From Clostridia bacterium (GTDB taxonomy: Bacteria; Bacillota; Clostridia; Oscillospirales; Acutalibacteraceae): 64,000 nucleotides of DNA. Below are positions 50,247-59,760 of this stretch, one piece after another. The notes beneath the pieces are model-generated. The model ran no database searches. It saw only the letters and a list, made by a program, of their open reading frames with translations, and was not told where the DNA came from. Each line of letters begins with the position of its first letter. The first letter of the stretch is position 1. Location: contig JAFVSK010000020.1 of assembly GCA_017503785.1 (NCBI GenBank), forward strand, positions 107,528-171,527, given 5' to 3'. A program made the translations under genes and the position numbers.

Positions 50247-51215
50247 ATGATCGAAGTACAAAACTTGACCAAGCGATATGGCTCACATTGTGCTGTGAAC
50301 GATATCAGCTTCCGTGTCGAGGAAGGCGAGATCCTGGGTTTCCTCGGGCCGAACGGCGCCGGCAAATCCACCACCATGAACATTTTAACCGGCTACCTTT
50401 CCGCTTCGTCGGGTAGCGTGCGCATCAACGGCTACGACGTGCTGGAGGACCCCAACGAAGCCAAGGCCAGCATCGGCTATTTGCCCGAGCAGCCGCCGCT
50501 GTATCTGGATATGACGGTGCGCGAATATCTGGATTTTGTTTACGACCTCAAAAAATGCACCTTAAACCGCAAAAAGCACATTGCCGAGGTTTGCCGACTG
50601 ATGCACATTGAACACGTGTACGGCCGTCTTATCAAAAACCTCTCCAAAGGTTACCGTCAGCGCGTGGGCTTTGCGCAGGCACTCATCGGCAACCCCCCTG
50701 TGCTGATCCTCGATGAGCCTACCGTGGGTCTCGATCCCAAGCAGATCATTGAGATCCGCACGCTCATTAAAAACTTGGGTAAGCATCACACGGTGATCCT
50801 GTCCTCGCACATCCTGCCCGAGGTTGAGGCGGTGTGCGACCGTATCGTCATCATCAACGGCGGCGAGATCGTGGCCGATAACACGGCCGAAAATCTGTCA
50901 GCACAGTTCTCGTCCGACCGCCGCCTGCTGGCGCGCATTGCGGGCGATGAGCAGCGCGTTTACGGCATTTTGAAGCACATTCCCGGCATTGCCGACGTCA
51001 CCACCTGCGGCGAGCGCGAGCCCGGTGTGTTCGAATACGCACTGGAGCCCGATGAGGGTGCCGATTTCCGCCGTGCACTGTTTACCGCACTGGCGAAAGA
51101 CGGCTTCCCGCTGCTGGGTCTCAAATCCATGGAAATGACTTTGGAGGAAGTGTTTATCTCGCTCACTCGCGAGCAGCTTCCCGAAACGTCCCGCAAAGGA
51201 GGTAACCGCAAATGA
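50247..51215 (+). CDS. ABC transporter ATP-binding protein (GldA-like)
   Basis: 322 residues from ATG 50247, SD GGGAGTG. Walker A GPNGAGKST, Q-loop YLPEQPPLYLD, signature LSKGYRQRVGFAQAL, Walker B VLILDEPTVGLD and H-loop SSHIL are present. A C-terminal regulatory extension after about residue 215 ends with LEEVFISLT (DUF4162-like). First gene of a four-gene unit; the stop overlaps the permease start by four bases. It resembles GldA of the Bacteroidetes gliding-type exporter, here in a Gram-positive. Confidence 0.9.
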   Translation: MIEVQNLTKRYGSHCAVNDISFRVEEGEILGFLGPNGAGKSTTMNILTGYLSASSGSVRINGYDVLEDPNEAKASIGYLPEQPPLYLDMTVREYLDFVYDLKKCTLNRKKHIAEVCRLMHIEHVYGRLIKNLSKGYRQRVGFAQALIGNPPVLILDEPTVGLDPKQIIEIRTLIKNLGKHHTVILSSHILPEVEAVCDRIVIINGGEIVADNTAENLSAQFSSDRRLLARIAGDEQRVYGILKHIPGIADVTTCGEREPGVFEYALEPDEGADFRRALFTALAKDGFPLLGLKSMEMTLEEVFISLTREQLPETSRKGGNRK

Positions 51216-51919
51216 GTGCCATCTTTAAACGCGAATTTAAAACCTATTTCACCTCTCCTATCGGTTACTGCGTGCTGGCCATCATGTTTGCGCTCACGGG
51301 CTTCTTCTTCGTGGCCTCCAACGTAACCTACGCCACCCCCGATATGACGGTGGTGTTCCAAAACCTGCAATCGTACATGCTCATTTTGGTGCTTCCCATT
51401 TTGACGATGCGCTTGATGAGCGACGATAAGCGCCAAAAGACCGACCAGATTTTGTTCACCTCCCCCGTGAGCCTCACCGGTATCGTGGGCGGTAAATTCC
51501 TGGCGGCCATGCTGCTGTTCGCCATCGGCTGCTCCATGACACTGGTGTGCGCGGTCATCATTGCATTCCAAACCACCCCCGACTGGCTGGTTATCTTTGG
51601 CAATTACCTGGGGCTGCTGCTGCTCGGCGGCATGGTTATTGCCATCGGCTTGCTGATCTCCAGCCTCACCGAAAGCCAGTTTATTGCCGCACTGGGCAGC
51701 TTTTTGGCTTCGCTGGTGCTCATTATGCTGGATACGCTGAAAACCATTATGGACAGCTCGCTGGTGGCTGCCGTGGTGGATTTCCTGTCCGTCAATCAAC
51801 GGTATTCCAGCTTTGCGGCCGGCACGATCCAATACGACGACGTGATCTTTTTCCTGTCGATGCAAGCGCTGTTTTTGTTCCTGACGGTTCGCTTGATGGA
51901 TCGCAAGAGATGGAATTGA
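51212..51919 (+). CDS. ABC-2 type permease (GldF-like)
   Basis: 235 residues. Six hydrophobic helices, beginning AIFKREFKTYFTSPIGYCVLAIMFA, the hallmark of the GldF/ABC-2 group. LTMRLMSDDKRQKTDQILFTSP is the conserved cytoplasmic loop of this family. Coupled to the ATPase by ATGA. It forms the membrane channel with the ATPase. Confidence 0.9.
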   Translation: MSAIFKREFKTYFTSPIGYCVLAIMFALTGFFFVASNVTYATPDMTVVFQNLQSYMLILVLPILTMRLMSDDKRQKTDQILFTSPVSLTGIVGGKFLAAMLLFAIGCSMTLVCAVIIAFQTTPDWLVIFGNYLGLLLLGGMVIAIGLLISSLTESQFIAALGSFLASLVLIMLDTLKTIMDSSLVAAVVDFLSVNQRYSSFAAGTIQYDDVIFFLSMQALFLFLTVRLMDRKRWN

Positions 51920-51935
51920 GAGGGGGCGTACAACA

Positions 51936-53459
51936 ATGAGTGAGAAAAAAGAAAAAAAGGCGCTTCGCCGTTTCAATTTACGAACCAACCGCAAGCTGCG
52001 TTTGGGCACCACCGCTACCGTGCTGACCATCGTTGTCATTGCGGCGGTAATGGTGTTCAACATGATCGTGGGCATTTTGTACGACCGCTTTCCGCTGACG
52101 CTCGACTTAACCGCCGACAGCACGTATACCCTGTCGGAGGAAAGCCGCGAGGTGGCAAAAAAGGTTACGCAAAATCTGGAGATTTTGGTGTTCATGAACG
52201 AAACCACCTTCTCTGCTCCCACTACCGGGTCGGAGGATGCCAACGTCATTCTGCGTCAGTTCTACCGCTTTACGCAGGATTATAACACGCTGAGCAACGG
52301 CCACGTTACCGTTAAATACCTCGATATGGAAGCCGACCCGACATTGGCAACCAAGTACAAGGAATATGAGGTGTCTTCCGGCAGCATTTTGTTCCGCACG
52401 GCCGATCAGTACCGTGTGATCAGCATCGACGATCTGTACACCGAGGAGATGGATTCCACCACGTACAGCTACGTGTATTCGTCGCTGGTTGAGCAAAAGC
52501 TGGCTTCCACCGTGAACGCCGTTTGCGGCGGCAAAACGGTGACCCTTACCTTCCTGACCGGTCACGACGAAAACGAGCAGGTCATCACCGCCATGAAAAA
52601 GCTGTACGAACTGAACGGCTACACCACCAACACGCTCAACCTGGCTTCGGCCGCCGAGATCGACCCCACCACCGAGGCCATGATCATCGTCGGTCCTGCC
52701 ACCGATTATTCCATTGAAGAGATCACCCGCTTGCGCGCTTGGCTGAACAACGATACGAAGCTCAACCGCGATCTGATGGTCATGTGCAACTACTTGGGTG
52801 AATGTCCCAATCTATACGATTTCCTGAAGAACGACTACGGCATCACCGTAACCGACAATCTGATCGTGGAAACCGACAGCAATAACTACCTCCAGATGAT
52901 GGGCGATCTGATCCCGCTTACGGCGGTGCAGGATACCGATCTTACCAAGGATTTTGCCGACGAAAAGGTCATGATGCCCTACACGCTGGAAATCAAAACC
53001 GCATTCGGCACCGACACTGATGCAGAATCGGTTACCAACTATTCGATGATCGAGTTCCCCGAAAGCGCCAAGCTGATCCCGCAGTCCTCTTTGGAAGAGG
53101 GTGCCGATGCCGAACGCCTGGATGCCGCCGCGTATCCCGTGATCGGTATGGCCTACGCCAAGGAGCTGCGCCAAACCAGTGAGCACGCCGGTGAGACCAA
53201 CGTGATCGTCAGCGGCAGCTATCTCTTCCCCATCACCTCCTCACTGGTACAGTACAAAAACGAAGCACTCACGCTGGAGCCGATGCGTACCATCTGCAGC
53301 TTGGGTGATACCGTGGTTATTTCGGCGATGGATCTGTCCACCGTCACGCTGTCGTATTCCGTGGCCGATGCCCGCGCCATTCAGATCGTGATGATCGCTG
53401 TGCCGCTCATTTTGGTGGTTATCAGCGTGGTTGTCTTCCTGAAAAGGAGGCACTTATGA
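51936..53459 (+). CDS. GldG-like ABC-associated membrane protein
   Basis: 507 residues. An N-terminal helix (VLTIVVIAAVMVFNMIVGIL) and a C-terminal helix (IVMIAVPLILVVISVVVFL) bracket a large extracytoplasmic domain with LTADSTYTLSEESREVAKKV, LEILVFMNE, VTLTFLTGHDENE and MIIVGPATDYSIEEITRLRAWL. This is the DUF7088/GldG pattern. It acts with GldA/GldF-like partners. The stop overlaps the DUF4340 gene by four bases. Confidence 0.88.
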   Translation: MSEKKEKKALRRFNLRTNRKLRLGTTATVLTIVVIAAVMVFNMIVGILYDRFPLTLDLTADSTYTLSEESREVAKKVTQNLEILVFMNETTFSAPTTGSEDANVILRQFYRFTQDYNTLSNGHVTVKYLDMEADPTLATKYKEYEVSSGSILFRTADQYRVISIDDLYTEEMDSTTYSYVYSSLVEQKLASTVNAVCGGKTVTLTFLTGHDENEQVITAMKKLYELNGYTTNTLNLASAAEIDPTTEAMIIVGPATDYSIEEITRLRAWLNNDTKLNRDLMVMCNYLGECPNLYDFLKNDYGITVTDNLIVETDSNNYLQMMGDLIPLTAVQDTDLTKDFADEKVMMPYTLEIKTAFGTDTDAESVTNYSMIEFPESAKLIPQSSLEEGADAERLDAAAYPVIGMAYAKELRQTSEHAGETNVIVSGSYLFPITSSLVQYKNEALTLEPMRTICSLGDTVVISAMDLSTVTLSYSVADARAIQIVMIAVPLILVVISVVVFLKRRHL

Positions 53460-54991
53460 GTAAGCGCACACGTACCCTGCTCATCTCGGCAATCGCCTTG
53501 GTGGCATTGGGCGCTTTGTTGGCGGTGTTGTTGTTGCTGCCCGACGTTGGCGACGGCGGCGGTGCTACCACAACCACCACCGCGAACGATCCCACAGTCG
53601 TTTTGGTTGACAAGGCCAAAGACGTTACCGTATCTTCGGTGACCGTAAAGCTCGAAAACGAAACCTTTACCGTCGCCGCAAACAAGGACGGCGATTTGGC
53701 CGTGCAGGGCTACGAGGATCTTCCGCAGTACCCCACTGCTTACGAATCGCTTGCCGATGCCCTGCTTTCGTTTGGCGCCTATCGCCTTATTCAAGACAAT
53801 CCTGCGCATCCCGAAGATTTCGGCTTTGATACCGACAAGGGCGGCTTTGCCTCGCTTGAGGTAACCTATTCCGATAACACCACATTCGCTTTTGAACTCG
53901 GTGATCTCTCGCCCTCCGGCGAAGGCTATTATCTGCGCAAGGCCGATTCGTCTGCCGTTTATCTGATCGACACCACGTTTGTGCACACCGTAGCGGCAGA
54001 CTCCACCTATTATCTTTCCACCACGCCCTTTACCGCACCCAGCGCCACAGAAAGCAACGAGGAAGTCGTTGTGCGCGACGTCACCCTAACGGGTTCGGTG
54101 CGACCGAGCACACTGTCATTCCAGATCTCTACCGACGTTGTGGAAAAGGGTCAACAGGCACAGGTGCTTTCCGGTTTTTACGTTACAAAGCCGTACCTGC
54201 GGAACTTGAAGAGCGGTACCAATATGCTCAGTTCCTCCTCGTATTACGGTTTTGCTGCCAGCGGCATTGCCAAGGTTCGCCCCACGGCAGCGGATTTGGC
54301 TAAATACGGCTTGAACGATCCGTATTCGGCGTGCGTAGCAAACGTTTCGGTGAAAAAGACCACCGAGACCACCGATAAGAACACCGGCAAAAAAACCACC
54401 ACCATTTCCTTTCACAACACGTTTGAGTACACTGTAAAGTTGGGTAAGGAAACCGAAAACGGTGACCGCTACGCCGTGGCATACATGGATGGCGAGATGG
54501 TGCCGCTGCTGTACACGGTAAACCCCAGCTCGTTGGTGTGGGCGGAAACGCAGTACGATGATATTGCCGATGAATTGCTGTTCTTCACTTACATTTATCA
54601 AGTGGAGAAAATGAGCGTAACCGCGGATGGCAAGACTACTGTTTTTGAACTCACACACAACATGGAAACGGAGGATCGCGATAATCAGCTTACGGTGATT
54701 TCCAACGGCAAGCAATATCCCACCGCCGATTTCCGCACGGTGTACACGCAACTGATGCAGATCACACGCAAAGAGGCGTTGGCCACCAAGCCCACCGGCG
54801 AACCGCTGCTGAGCATTGATATTGTAACAAATACCTCCATTGCTCACACCGGCTGGATCAAGCTGTATCGTCACAACGCAGGGCAATATGCGGTGTTGCA
54901 CGATACCGGCGAACTGTACTTGGTGGATGCTAAGAAAGTGGAGGCCTTCATGACTACCTACCGCAAATTCTTAAACGGTGATAAGATTTAA
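53456..54991 (+). CDS. DUF4340 domain-containing protein
   Basis: 511 residues. The N-terminal membrane helix (LLISAIALVALGALLAVLLLL) is followed by a Thr-rich linker and a long extracytoplasmic beta-rich domain with repeated DUF4340 features (HPEDFGFDTDKGGFASLEVTY, FELGDLSPSGEGYYLR, AVYLIDTTF). DUF4340 proteins regularly accompany Gld-type ABC systems. Coupled to the GldG-like gene. Last gene before a strong terminator. Confidence 0.88.
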   Translation: MSKRTRTLLISAIALVALGALLAVLLLLPDVGDGGGATTTTTANDPTVVLVDKAKDVTVSSVTVKLENETFTVAANKDGDLAVQGYEDLPQYPTAYESLADALLSFGAYRLIQDNPAHPEDFGFDTDKGGFASLEVTYSDNTTFAFELGDLSPSGEGYYLRKADSSAVYLIDTTFVHTVAADSTYYLSTTPFTAPSATESNEEVVVRDVTLTGSVRPSTLSFQISTDVVEKGQQAQVLSGFYVTKPYLRNLKSGTNMLSSSSYYGFAASGIAKVRPTAADLAKYGLNDPYSACVANVSVKKTTETTDKNTGKKTTTISFHNTFEYTVKLGKETENGDRYAVAYMDGEMVPLLYTVNPSSLVWAETQYDDIADELLFFTYIYQVEKMSVTADGKTTVFELTHNMETEDRDNQLTVISNGKQYPTADFRTVYTQLMQITRKEALATKPTGEPLLSIDIVTNTSIAHTGWIKLYRHNAGQYAVLHDTGELYLVDAKKVEAFMTTYRKFLNGDKI

Positions 54992-54993
54992 CA

Positions 54994-55028
54994 CAAAAGC
55001 GCATTGCCTACCGGCAATGCGCTTTTCA
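54994..55028. terminator. Bidirectional terminator
   Basis: AAAAGCGCATTGCC / GGCAATGCGCTTTT palindrome between the ABC operon and the convergent PH-domain gene. Confidence 0.85.
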
Positions 55029-56399
55029 CGTTGTTATCATGTGCCGTACGGCATCGTACGGTAATCCCCAAAGACGATGAGTGCGCTTTTTCTCGCCGAA
55101 GCAACGTACTCGCACGGTGCAGCTGCCGCGGTGCCGCTGAAAATACGATTGCGTGATAGTGATGCTATCCAGCACCTCGTCGGGCAAGTACACGTGATAG
55201 AACGCCAGGCCGCGCGGATAGCATAAGGCGATCGCCTCTCGCGTGCAGCCAAAACCTGCTTGTCGCAGTCCCAGCAACCGTACAAGCAGCCACCAAAGTC
55301 CAAAGCCCGTCCAAATGATTGCTACCGTTCTCCACCACGCACCAAGAAACCACAATCCTACACCGGCCATCAGCCAAAGCACCGGTGCCGCTGTATACCG
55401 TTTCCAAGCACCGCGCACCGGTCGCAAAAGACTGCTGCATAAGGGGTACTCCGGCAGCAGTCGATCTAAGCCGTGAGCCAGTTCGCGCGCCGGCGCTGCC
55501 GGAATCAGCACCGGGCGAGTGCCGATATCCCGCCCGTATCCTGCCGCCGTAATCACAGCAGTATATAGGGAGAACAGCCGCATAGTAAGTGTTTGCCGCA
55601 GCTCCAGCGTGGTGATCTTATTACAGTCGATCAATACGTCGCGGCGGGTAAACAGGCCTGACACCAGTTGCAGATACCCTGCCTCCCGTTGCGCCGAAAA
55701 TCCCACGTAGCGACAAAAACTGCGCAGGGCTGCCACCGCCCAACCAACTACCAATACGTTGGCCACCAATCGTAAGGTGGGCGGAAGCCCTGTGCTGATA
55801 AACCGATCAACCAAGCCCACCACATCGGGAGTAACGGCGTTACCAAGCAACCGTCCTGCGCGATTGAGCAGCGGTGCCACCGTGAGTAGTCCCACGGCCG
55901 CATTGGAGCCTGTGAGTGACATTACCAGCACCGGCCACCGTGCGGCACGATAGCGACGTGTCCCGTTCCCTGTTGCGAACAAGGCCCGCGCTTGAGCAGC
56001 CGACAAATACAGCTGTACGTCTGAACGGCGCCGCAAGCCGGCGGTATTCACACGTATGCGCCTGCCGCCAAACAACCACAGCAGCGGTGTGCGTTCAATT
56101 TCCACGGAGGCTGCCTCCTCGGCTGCTATGTGTAACGACCGTCGCAAAAAAAGCCCTTGGCGCACACCTACCGTGTGAAAGCGACCGCTCTTTGAAGCGG
56201 CTAAATGGTAGCGACACGCCAGCCACTTCGCCACGATATATCCAACAAGCAGACCAGCCAACGCCGTTTCATACCGGCGTAATGCAGGTGTTTCTCCGCG
56301 AAACAGCTCCACCAATAGGCGTGTTAGCGGAACGATCAGCAGCACCCGAAAGCGACGAAGCTCATACAGCATGTACGTTGCATGCGGCCGCCTTTCCAT
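55026..56399 (-). CDS. Bacterial PH-domain membrane protein (YdbT-like)
   Basis: 457 residues from ATG 56399, which overlaps the upstream stop by one base (TAATG). Several hydrophobic segments separate two or three bPH2 domains (VGVRQGLFLRRSLHIAAEEA, LVSGLFTRRDVLIDCNKITT, GYGRDIGTRPVLIPAAPA). YdbT proteins pair with YdbS and sit in the cytoplasmic membrane; their job is poorly known. High Arg and Leu content. Confidence 0.8.
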   Translation of the reverse strand: MERRPHATYMLYELRRFRVLLIVPLTRLLVELFRGETPALRRYETALAGLLVGYIVAKWLACRYHLAASKSGRFHTVGVRQGLFLRRSLHIAAEEAASVEIERTPLLWLFGGRRIRVNTAGLRRRSDVQLYLSAAQARALFATGNGTRRYRAARWPVLVMSLTGSNAAVGLLTVAPLLNRAGRLLGNAVTPDVVGLVDRFISTGLPPTLRLVANVLVVGWAVAALRSFCRYVGFSAQREAGYLQLVSGLFTRRDVLIDCNKITTLELRQTLTMRLFSLYTAVITAAGYGRDIGTRPVLIPAAPARELAHGLDRLLPEYPLCSSLLRPVRGAWKRYTAAPVLWLMAGVGLWFLGAWWRTVAIIWTGFGLWWLLVRLLGLRQAGFGCTREAIALCYPRGLAFYHVYLPDEVLDSITITQSYFQRHRGSCTVRVRCFGEKKRTHRLWGLPYDAVRHMITT

Positions 56400-56833
56400 T
56401 ATGCGTCCTCCTCCAGTGTTTCCAACACCTGTGTAAATTGCGTCGCAGCCTGTATGCCCAAGAGCGGCACAAGTGCCGCTCCACCGGCAAAGCGAAGCAC
56501 CACCGTGCGGCAGCGAAATACCCGATGCAGCGGCGGTGTCCACACCTCAAAGGTGCGCAAAGCCTCCATGGGTACAAAGATCTCTCGAATCCACAACACG
56601 CCATACCGCAGGTGAACGGCACGTGCGGTCACAGTCCCGTAAACGGAAGCGATCAGGCGAGCCGCGTACCACCAACAAGGGAGAAGAAAAACAAAGGGAA
56701 TCACCGCACTGAGCTTCGGCCATCCCGCCCACAGAAGCGACGGCAGCCACAACAGCACAGCTGCCACGGCAGCACCGATCAGCAGTGCCGTGCGCAATAA
56801 CCACACCGCACCGTCGGCGGCACGAAATTCCAT
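56399..56833 (-). CDS. Bacterial PH-domain protein (YdbS-like)
   Basis: 144 residues from ATG 56833, SD AGGGAGGG. Two N-terminal hydrophobic helices (LLIGAAVAAVLLWLPSLLW, VIPFVFLLPCWWYAARLI), then a bPH2 domain (VHLRYGVLWIREIFVPMEAL, LRFAGGAALVPLLG). It is translationally coupled to the YdbT-like gene, the standard YdbS-YdbT pairing. Confidence 0.8.
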   Translation of the reverse strand: MEFRAADGAVWLLRTALLIGAAVAAVLLWLPSLLWAGWPKLSAVIPFVFLLPCWWYAARLIASVYGTVTARAVHLRYGVLWIREIFVPMEALRTFEVWTPPLHRVFRCRTVVLRFAGGAALVPLLGIQAATQFTQVLETLEEDA

Positions 56834-56937
56834 ACGTCGCCCTCCCTTATATTTACAGTATATATATGCCCACAAAACAGAAAACTATGTCGTAAACCGC
56901 TTTGCCCGCGCACCACAAAAATTTCTGAAAATTATAC

Positions 56938-56966
56938 TTTACATTTGCAAAAGTGTATGTTATAAT
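56938..56966 (+). promoter_or_regulatory. Promoter of rpsO
   Basis: TTTACA (56938-56943), 17-bp spacer, TATAAT (56961-56966). Confidence 0.8.
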
Positions 56967-56972
56967 ACCAAA

Positions 56973-57078
56973 GCACGCTATGTGCGCATCCCTTTCCCGG
57001 TTTGCGGAGAATGCCCCTGCGGGGATACACCGTTTCCCTTTCTGGGTTTGAGGAAATATTATAAAGAGGTGTTTTACT
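56973..57078 (+). promoter_or_regulatory. rpsO leader, candidate S15 autoregulatory element
   Basis: About 105 nt lie between the predicted start site and the rpsO ATG. It contains a CCCC-TGC-GGGG hairpin nested inside CGGT/ACCG arms, and an outer CCC/GGG pairing possibility, which suggests a junction. S15 leaders control rpsO in several Firmicutes. Not folded here. Confidence 0.4.
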
Positions 57079-57342
57079 ATGTTGGCACAAGAAAAAACCG
57101 AAATCATGCAGCAGTACGCCACCCACGAGGGTGACACCGGTTCCCCCGAGGTTCAGATCGCGGTTCTCACGAAGCGCATCAACGACCTGACGGAGCACCT
57201 GAAGGTTCACAAGAAGGACCACCACTCCCGCCGCGGTCTGCTCAAGATGGTTGGTCATCGCCGCAACCTGCTGAACTACCTGATGAAGAAGGATATCACT
57301 CGTTATCGTGCTATCATCGAGAAGCTCGGCATCCGCAAATAA
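57079..57342 (+). CDS. rpsO: 30S ribosomal protein S15
   Basis: 87 residues, [49 protein letters not shown] and [11 protein letters not shown] are canonical. It binds 16S rRNA helices 20-22. Immediately upstream of pnp, the classic rpsO-pnp order. Confidence 0.98.
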   Translation: MLAQEKTEIMQQYATHEGDTGSPEVQIAVLTKRINDLTEHLKVHKKDHHSRRGLLKMVGHRRNLLNYLMKKDITRYRAIIEKLGIRK

Positions 57343-57350
57343 GTCTGCAC

Positions 57351-57392
57351 AAGAGGCAGGCGGGTGTCCCGCCTGCCTCTAACCACTTTTTT
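57351..57392 (+). terminator. Terminator between rpsO and pnp
   Basis: AGAGGCAGGCGGG / CCCGCCTGCCTCT stem followed shortly by TTTTTTT. Confidence 0.85.
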
Positions 57393-57521
57393 TACTCAGC
57401 CGCACACGGCACGGACAAGCGGTCATTTAGCAGTGAAACGAGTGCTTTCTCGCAAAGCATTGGTTTTATTGCTAAAGATCAGCGCGTGCCGTTCGGAAAT
57501 AGATTGAACGGAGGAATTGTT

Positions 57522-59717
57522 ATGTTTGAAAACTACCGCGTGTACGAAACAACCCTGGCCGGCCGCCCGTTAAAGGTTGAAGTCGGCAAGATGGCTCAGC
57601 TGTCCAGCGGCTCTTGTATGGTTCGCTACGGCGATACCTCGATCCTGTGCAACGTCACGGCATCGGCCAAGCCCCGCGATGGTGTGGATTTCTTCCCGCT
57701 TTCCGTGGACTACGAAGAAAAGCTGTACGCCGTAGGTCACATTCCGGGCTCGTTCCAGCGCCGTGAAGGCCGTCCCACCGAGAAGGCTATTCTGACTTCC
57801 CGCGTGATCGACCGCCCCATCCGCCCCTTGTTCCCCAAGGATATGCGCAACGACGTGTCCATCGTTTGCACCGTCATGTCCGTCGACCCCGATTGCCCGC
57901 CGGAAACCACCGCCATGATCGGTGCTTCCATTGCGATCTCCATCTCCGATATTCCGTGGGATGGCCCCATTTCGGGTGTTGTGGTTGGCTTGATCGACGG
58001 TGAGTACGTCATCAACCCCACTGCCGAGCAGGAAAAGAAATCCGAAATGCACGTAACCGTGGCTTCCACCGCCGATCTGGTGGCAATGATCGAAGCCGGT
58101 GCTAACGAGATCGACAACGAAACGATGTTCGGCGGCATTATGGCCGGTCACGAAGCGAACCAGCAGATCGTGGAGTTCATTAAGGGCATCCAGGCAGAGA
58201 TCGGCAAGCCGAAGTTTGCCTTCCAGTCCAACGATCCCGATCCGGTTATGTACGAGGCTATCAAGGACTTCGCGATCGAAGACGTGCGTTACGCCCTCGA
58301 CACCGACGACAAGCTGATCCGCGACGAGCGCCTGCGCCCCGTGTACGACAAGGTGCACGAGCGCTTCGACGAAGAATATCCCGAAGAGATCGCCAAGATC
58401 GACGAATGCTTGTACAAGCTGCAGAAATACGTTGTGCGTCGCTGGCTGCTGGATGACGGTAAGCGCGTAGACGGCCGCGGCATCGACGAGATCCGCCCGC
58501 TCGCTGCTGAAGTGGATCTGCTGCCCCGCGTACACGGTTCCGGTATGTTCACCCGCGGCCAAACGCAGGTGCTCACCACCGTAACGCTGGGTAACCCCGA
58601 CGATGCTCAGCTGCTCGACGGTTTGGATGACGAAACCGAAAAGCGCTACATGCACCACTACAACTTCCCCTCCTACTCGGTGGGCGAAACCAAGCCGTCG
58701 CGCGGCCCCGGCCGTCGTGAGATCGGTCACGGTGCTTTGGCAGAGCGTGCTCTGGTTCCGGTGCTTCCCTCGCAGGAAGAGTTCCCCTACACCATGCGCT
58801 TGGTATCGGAGGTTCTCTCCTCCAACGGTTCCACCTCGCAGGCTTCCATCTGCGGCTCCACGCTGGCACTGATGGCTGCCGGTGTGCCGATCAAGGCGCC
58901 TGTTGCCGGTATCTCCTGCGGTTTGGTTACCGAGGGCGACCGCTTCATGACGATGGTCGACATTCAAGGCTTGGAAGACTTCTTCGGCGATATGGACTTT
59001 AAGGTTGGCGGTACTCACAAGGGTATCACCGCTATCCAGATGGACTTGAAGGTGCACGGCTTAACCCCGGCCATCATCAAGGAAGCTCTGGAAAAGACCT
59101 ACAAGGCTCGTCTGTACATTCTCGACGAGACCATGCTCAAGGCGATCCCCGAGGTTCGCTCCGAGCTGTCCCCCTATGCTCCCAAGATGCTCACCACCAA
59201 GATCGACGTGGACAAGATCCGCGAGGTCATCGGTAAGGGCGGCGCTGTGATCCAGAAGATCCAGGCCGACTTCAGCTGCGACGTTACCGTGGAAGAGGAT
59301 GGCACCATCTTCATCTCCGCTGTGAACAGCGAAAATGCCTACAAGGCACTGGCTGTGATCGAAACCATCGCCAAGGATCCCGAGATCGGTGCGATCTACA
59401 AGGGCCGCGTTACCCGCTTGATGGCGTTTGGCGCCTTTGTGGAAATTGCTCCCGGCAAGGAAGGCTTGGTTCACATCAGCAAGCTGGATGTGAAGCGCGT
59501 GGAAAAGGTTGAGGATATCGTTACCGTTGGTGACGAGGTGCTGGTCAAGGTCACCGAGATCGACGAGCAGGGCCGCATTAACCTCTCCCGCCGCGATGCG
59601 CTCATTCAGGTGGAGGGTCTCACCCCCGAAGCTCCCGCTCCGCGTGAGGAATCGGCTCGTCCGGCCCATCGCCAGGGTGGTTTCCGCCGCCGTGACGATC
59701 GCCGCCGCGAAGACTAA
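57522..59717 (+). CDS. pnp: Polynucleotide phosphorylase
   Basis: 731 residues from ATG 57522, SD CGGAGGA. Two RNase PH domains (first with REGRPTEKAIL and IDRPIRPLFPKD; second with PRVHGSGMFTRGQTQ, FPSYSVGETKPSRGPGRREIGHG and SSNGSTSQASICG), a KH domain (EVIGKGGAVIQKI) and an S1 domain (GRVTRLMAFGAFVEIAPGKEGLVHISKL), then an Arg-rich tail. It degrades RNA 3' to 5' using phosphate. Confidence 0.97.
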   Translation: MFENYRVYETTLAGRPLKVEVGKMAQLSSGSCMVRYGDTSILCNVTASAKPRDGVDFFPLSVDYEEKLYAVGHIPGSFQRREGRPTEKAILTSRVIDRPIRPLFPKDMRNDVSIVCTVMSVDPDCPPETTAMIGASIAISISDIPWDGPISGVVVGLIDGEYVINPTAEQEKKSEMHVTVASTADLVAMIEAGANEIDNETMFGGIMAGHEANQQIVEFIKGIQAEIGKPKFAFQSNDPDPVMYEAIKDFAIEDVRYALDTDDKLIRDERLRPVYDKVHERFDEEYPEEIAKIDECLYKLQKYVVRRWLLDDGKRVDGRGIDEIRPLAAEVDLLPRVHGSGMFTRGQTQVLTTVTLGNPDDAQLLDGLDDETEKRYMHHYNFPSYSVGETKPSRGPGRREIGHGALAERALVPVLPSQEEFPYTMRLVSEVLSSNGSTSQASICGSTLALMAAGVPIKAPVAGISCGLVTEGDRFMTMVDIQGLEDFFGDMDFKVGGTHKGITAIQMDLKVHGLTPAIIKEALEKTYKARLYILDETMLKAIPEVRSELSPYAPKMLTTKIDVDKIREVIGKGGAVIQKIQADFSCDVTVEEDGTIFISAVNSENAYKALAVIETIAKDPEIGAIYKGRVTRLMAFGAFVEIAPGKEGLVHISKLDVKRVEKVEDIVTVGDEVLVKVTEIDEQGRINLSRRDALIQVEGLTPEAPAPREESARPAHRQGGFRRRDDRRRED

Positions 59718-59723
59718 TTTATA

Positions 59724-59760
59724 AACAAAAATACCGACCGCTTAGCGGTCGGTATTTTTT
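59724..59760. terminator. Bidirectional terminator
   Basis: AAAATACCGACCGCT / AGCGGTCGGTATTTTTT palindrome between convergent pnp and the AraC gene. Confidence 0.9.

Noticed and set aside
57570-59057. A 495-codon minus-strand frame across pnp
   Set aside because: Antisense shadow of a highly conserved gene with strong codon bias; no SD or family match.
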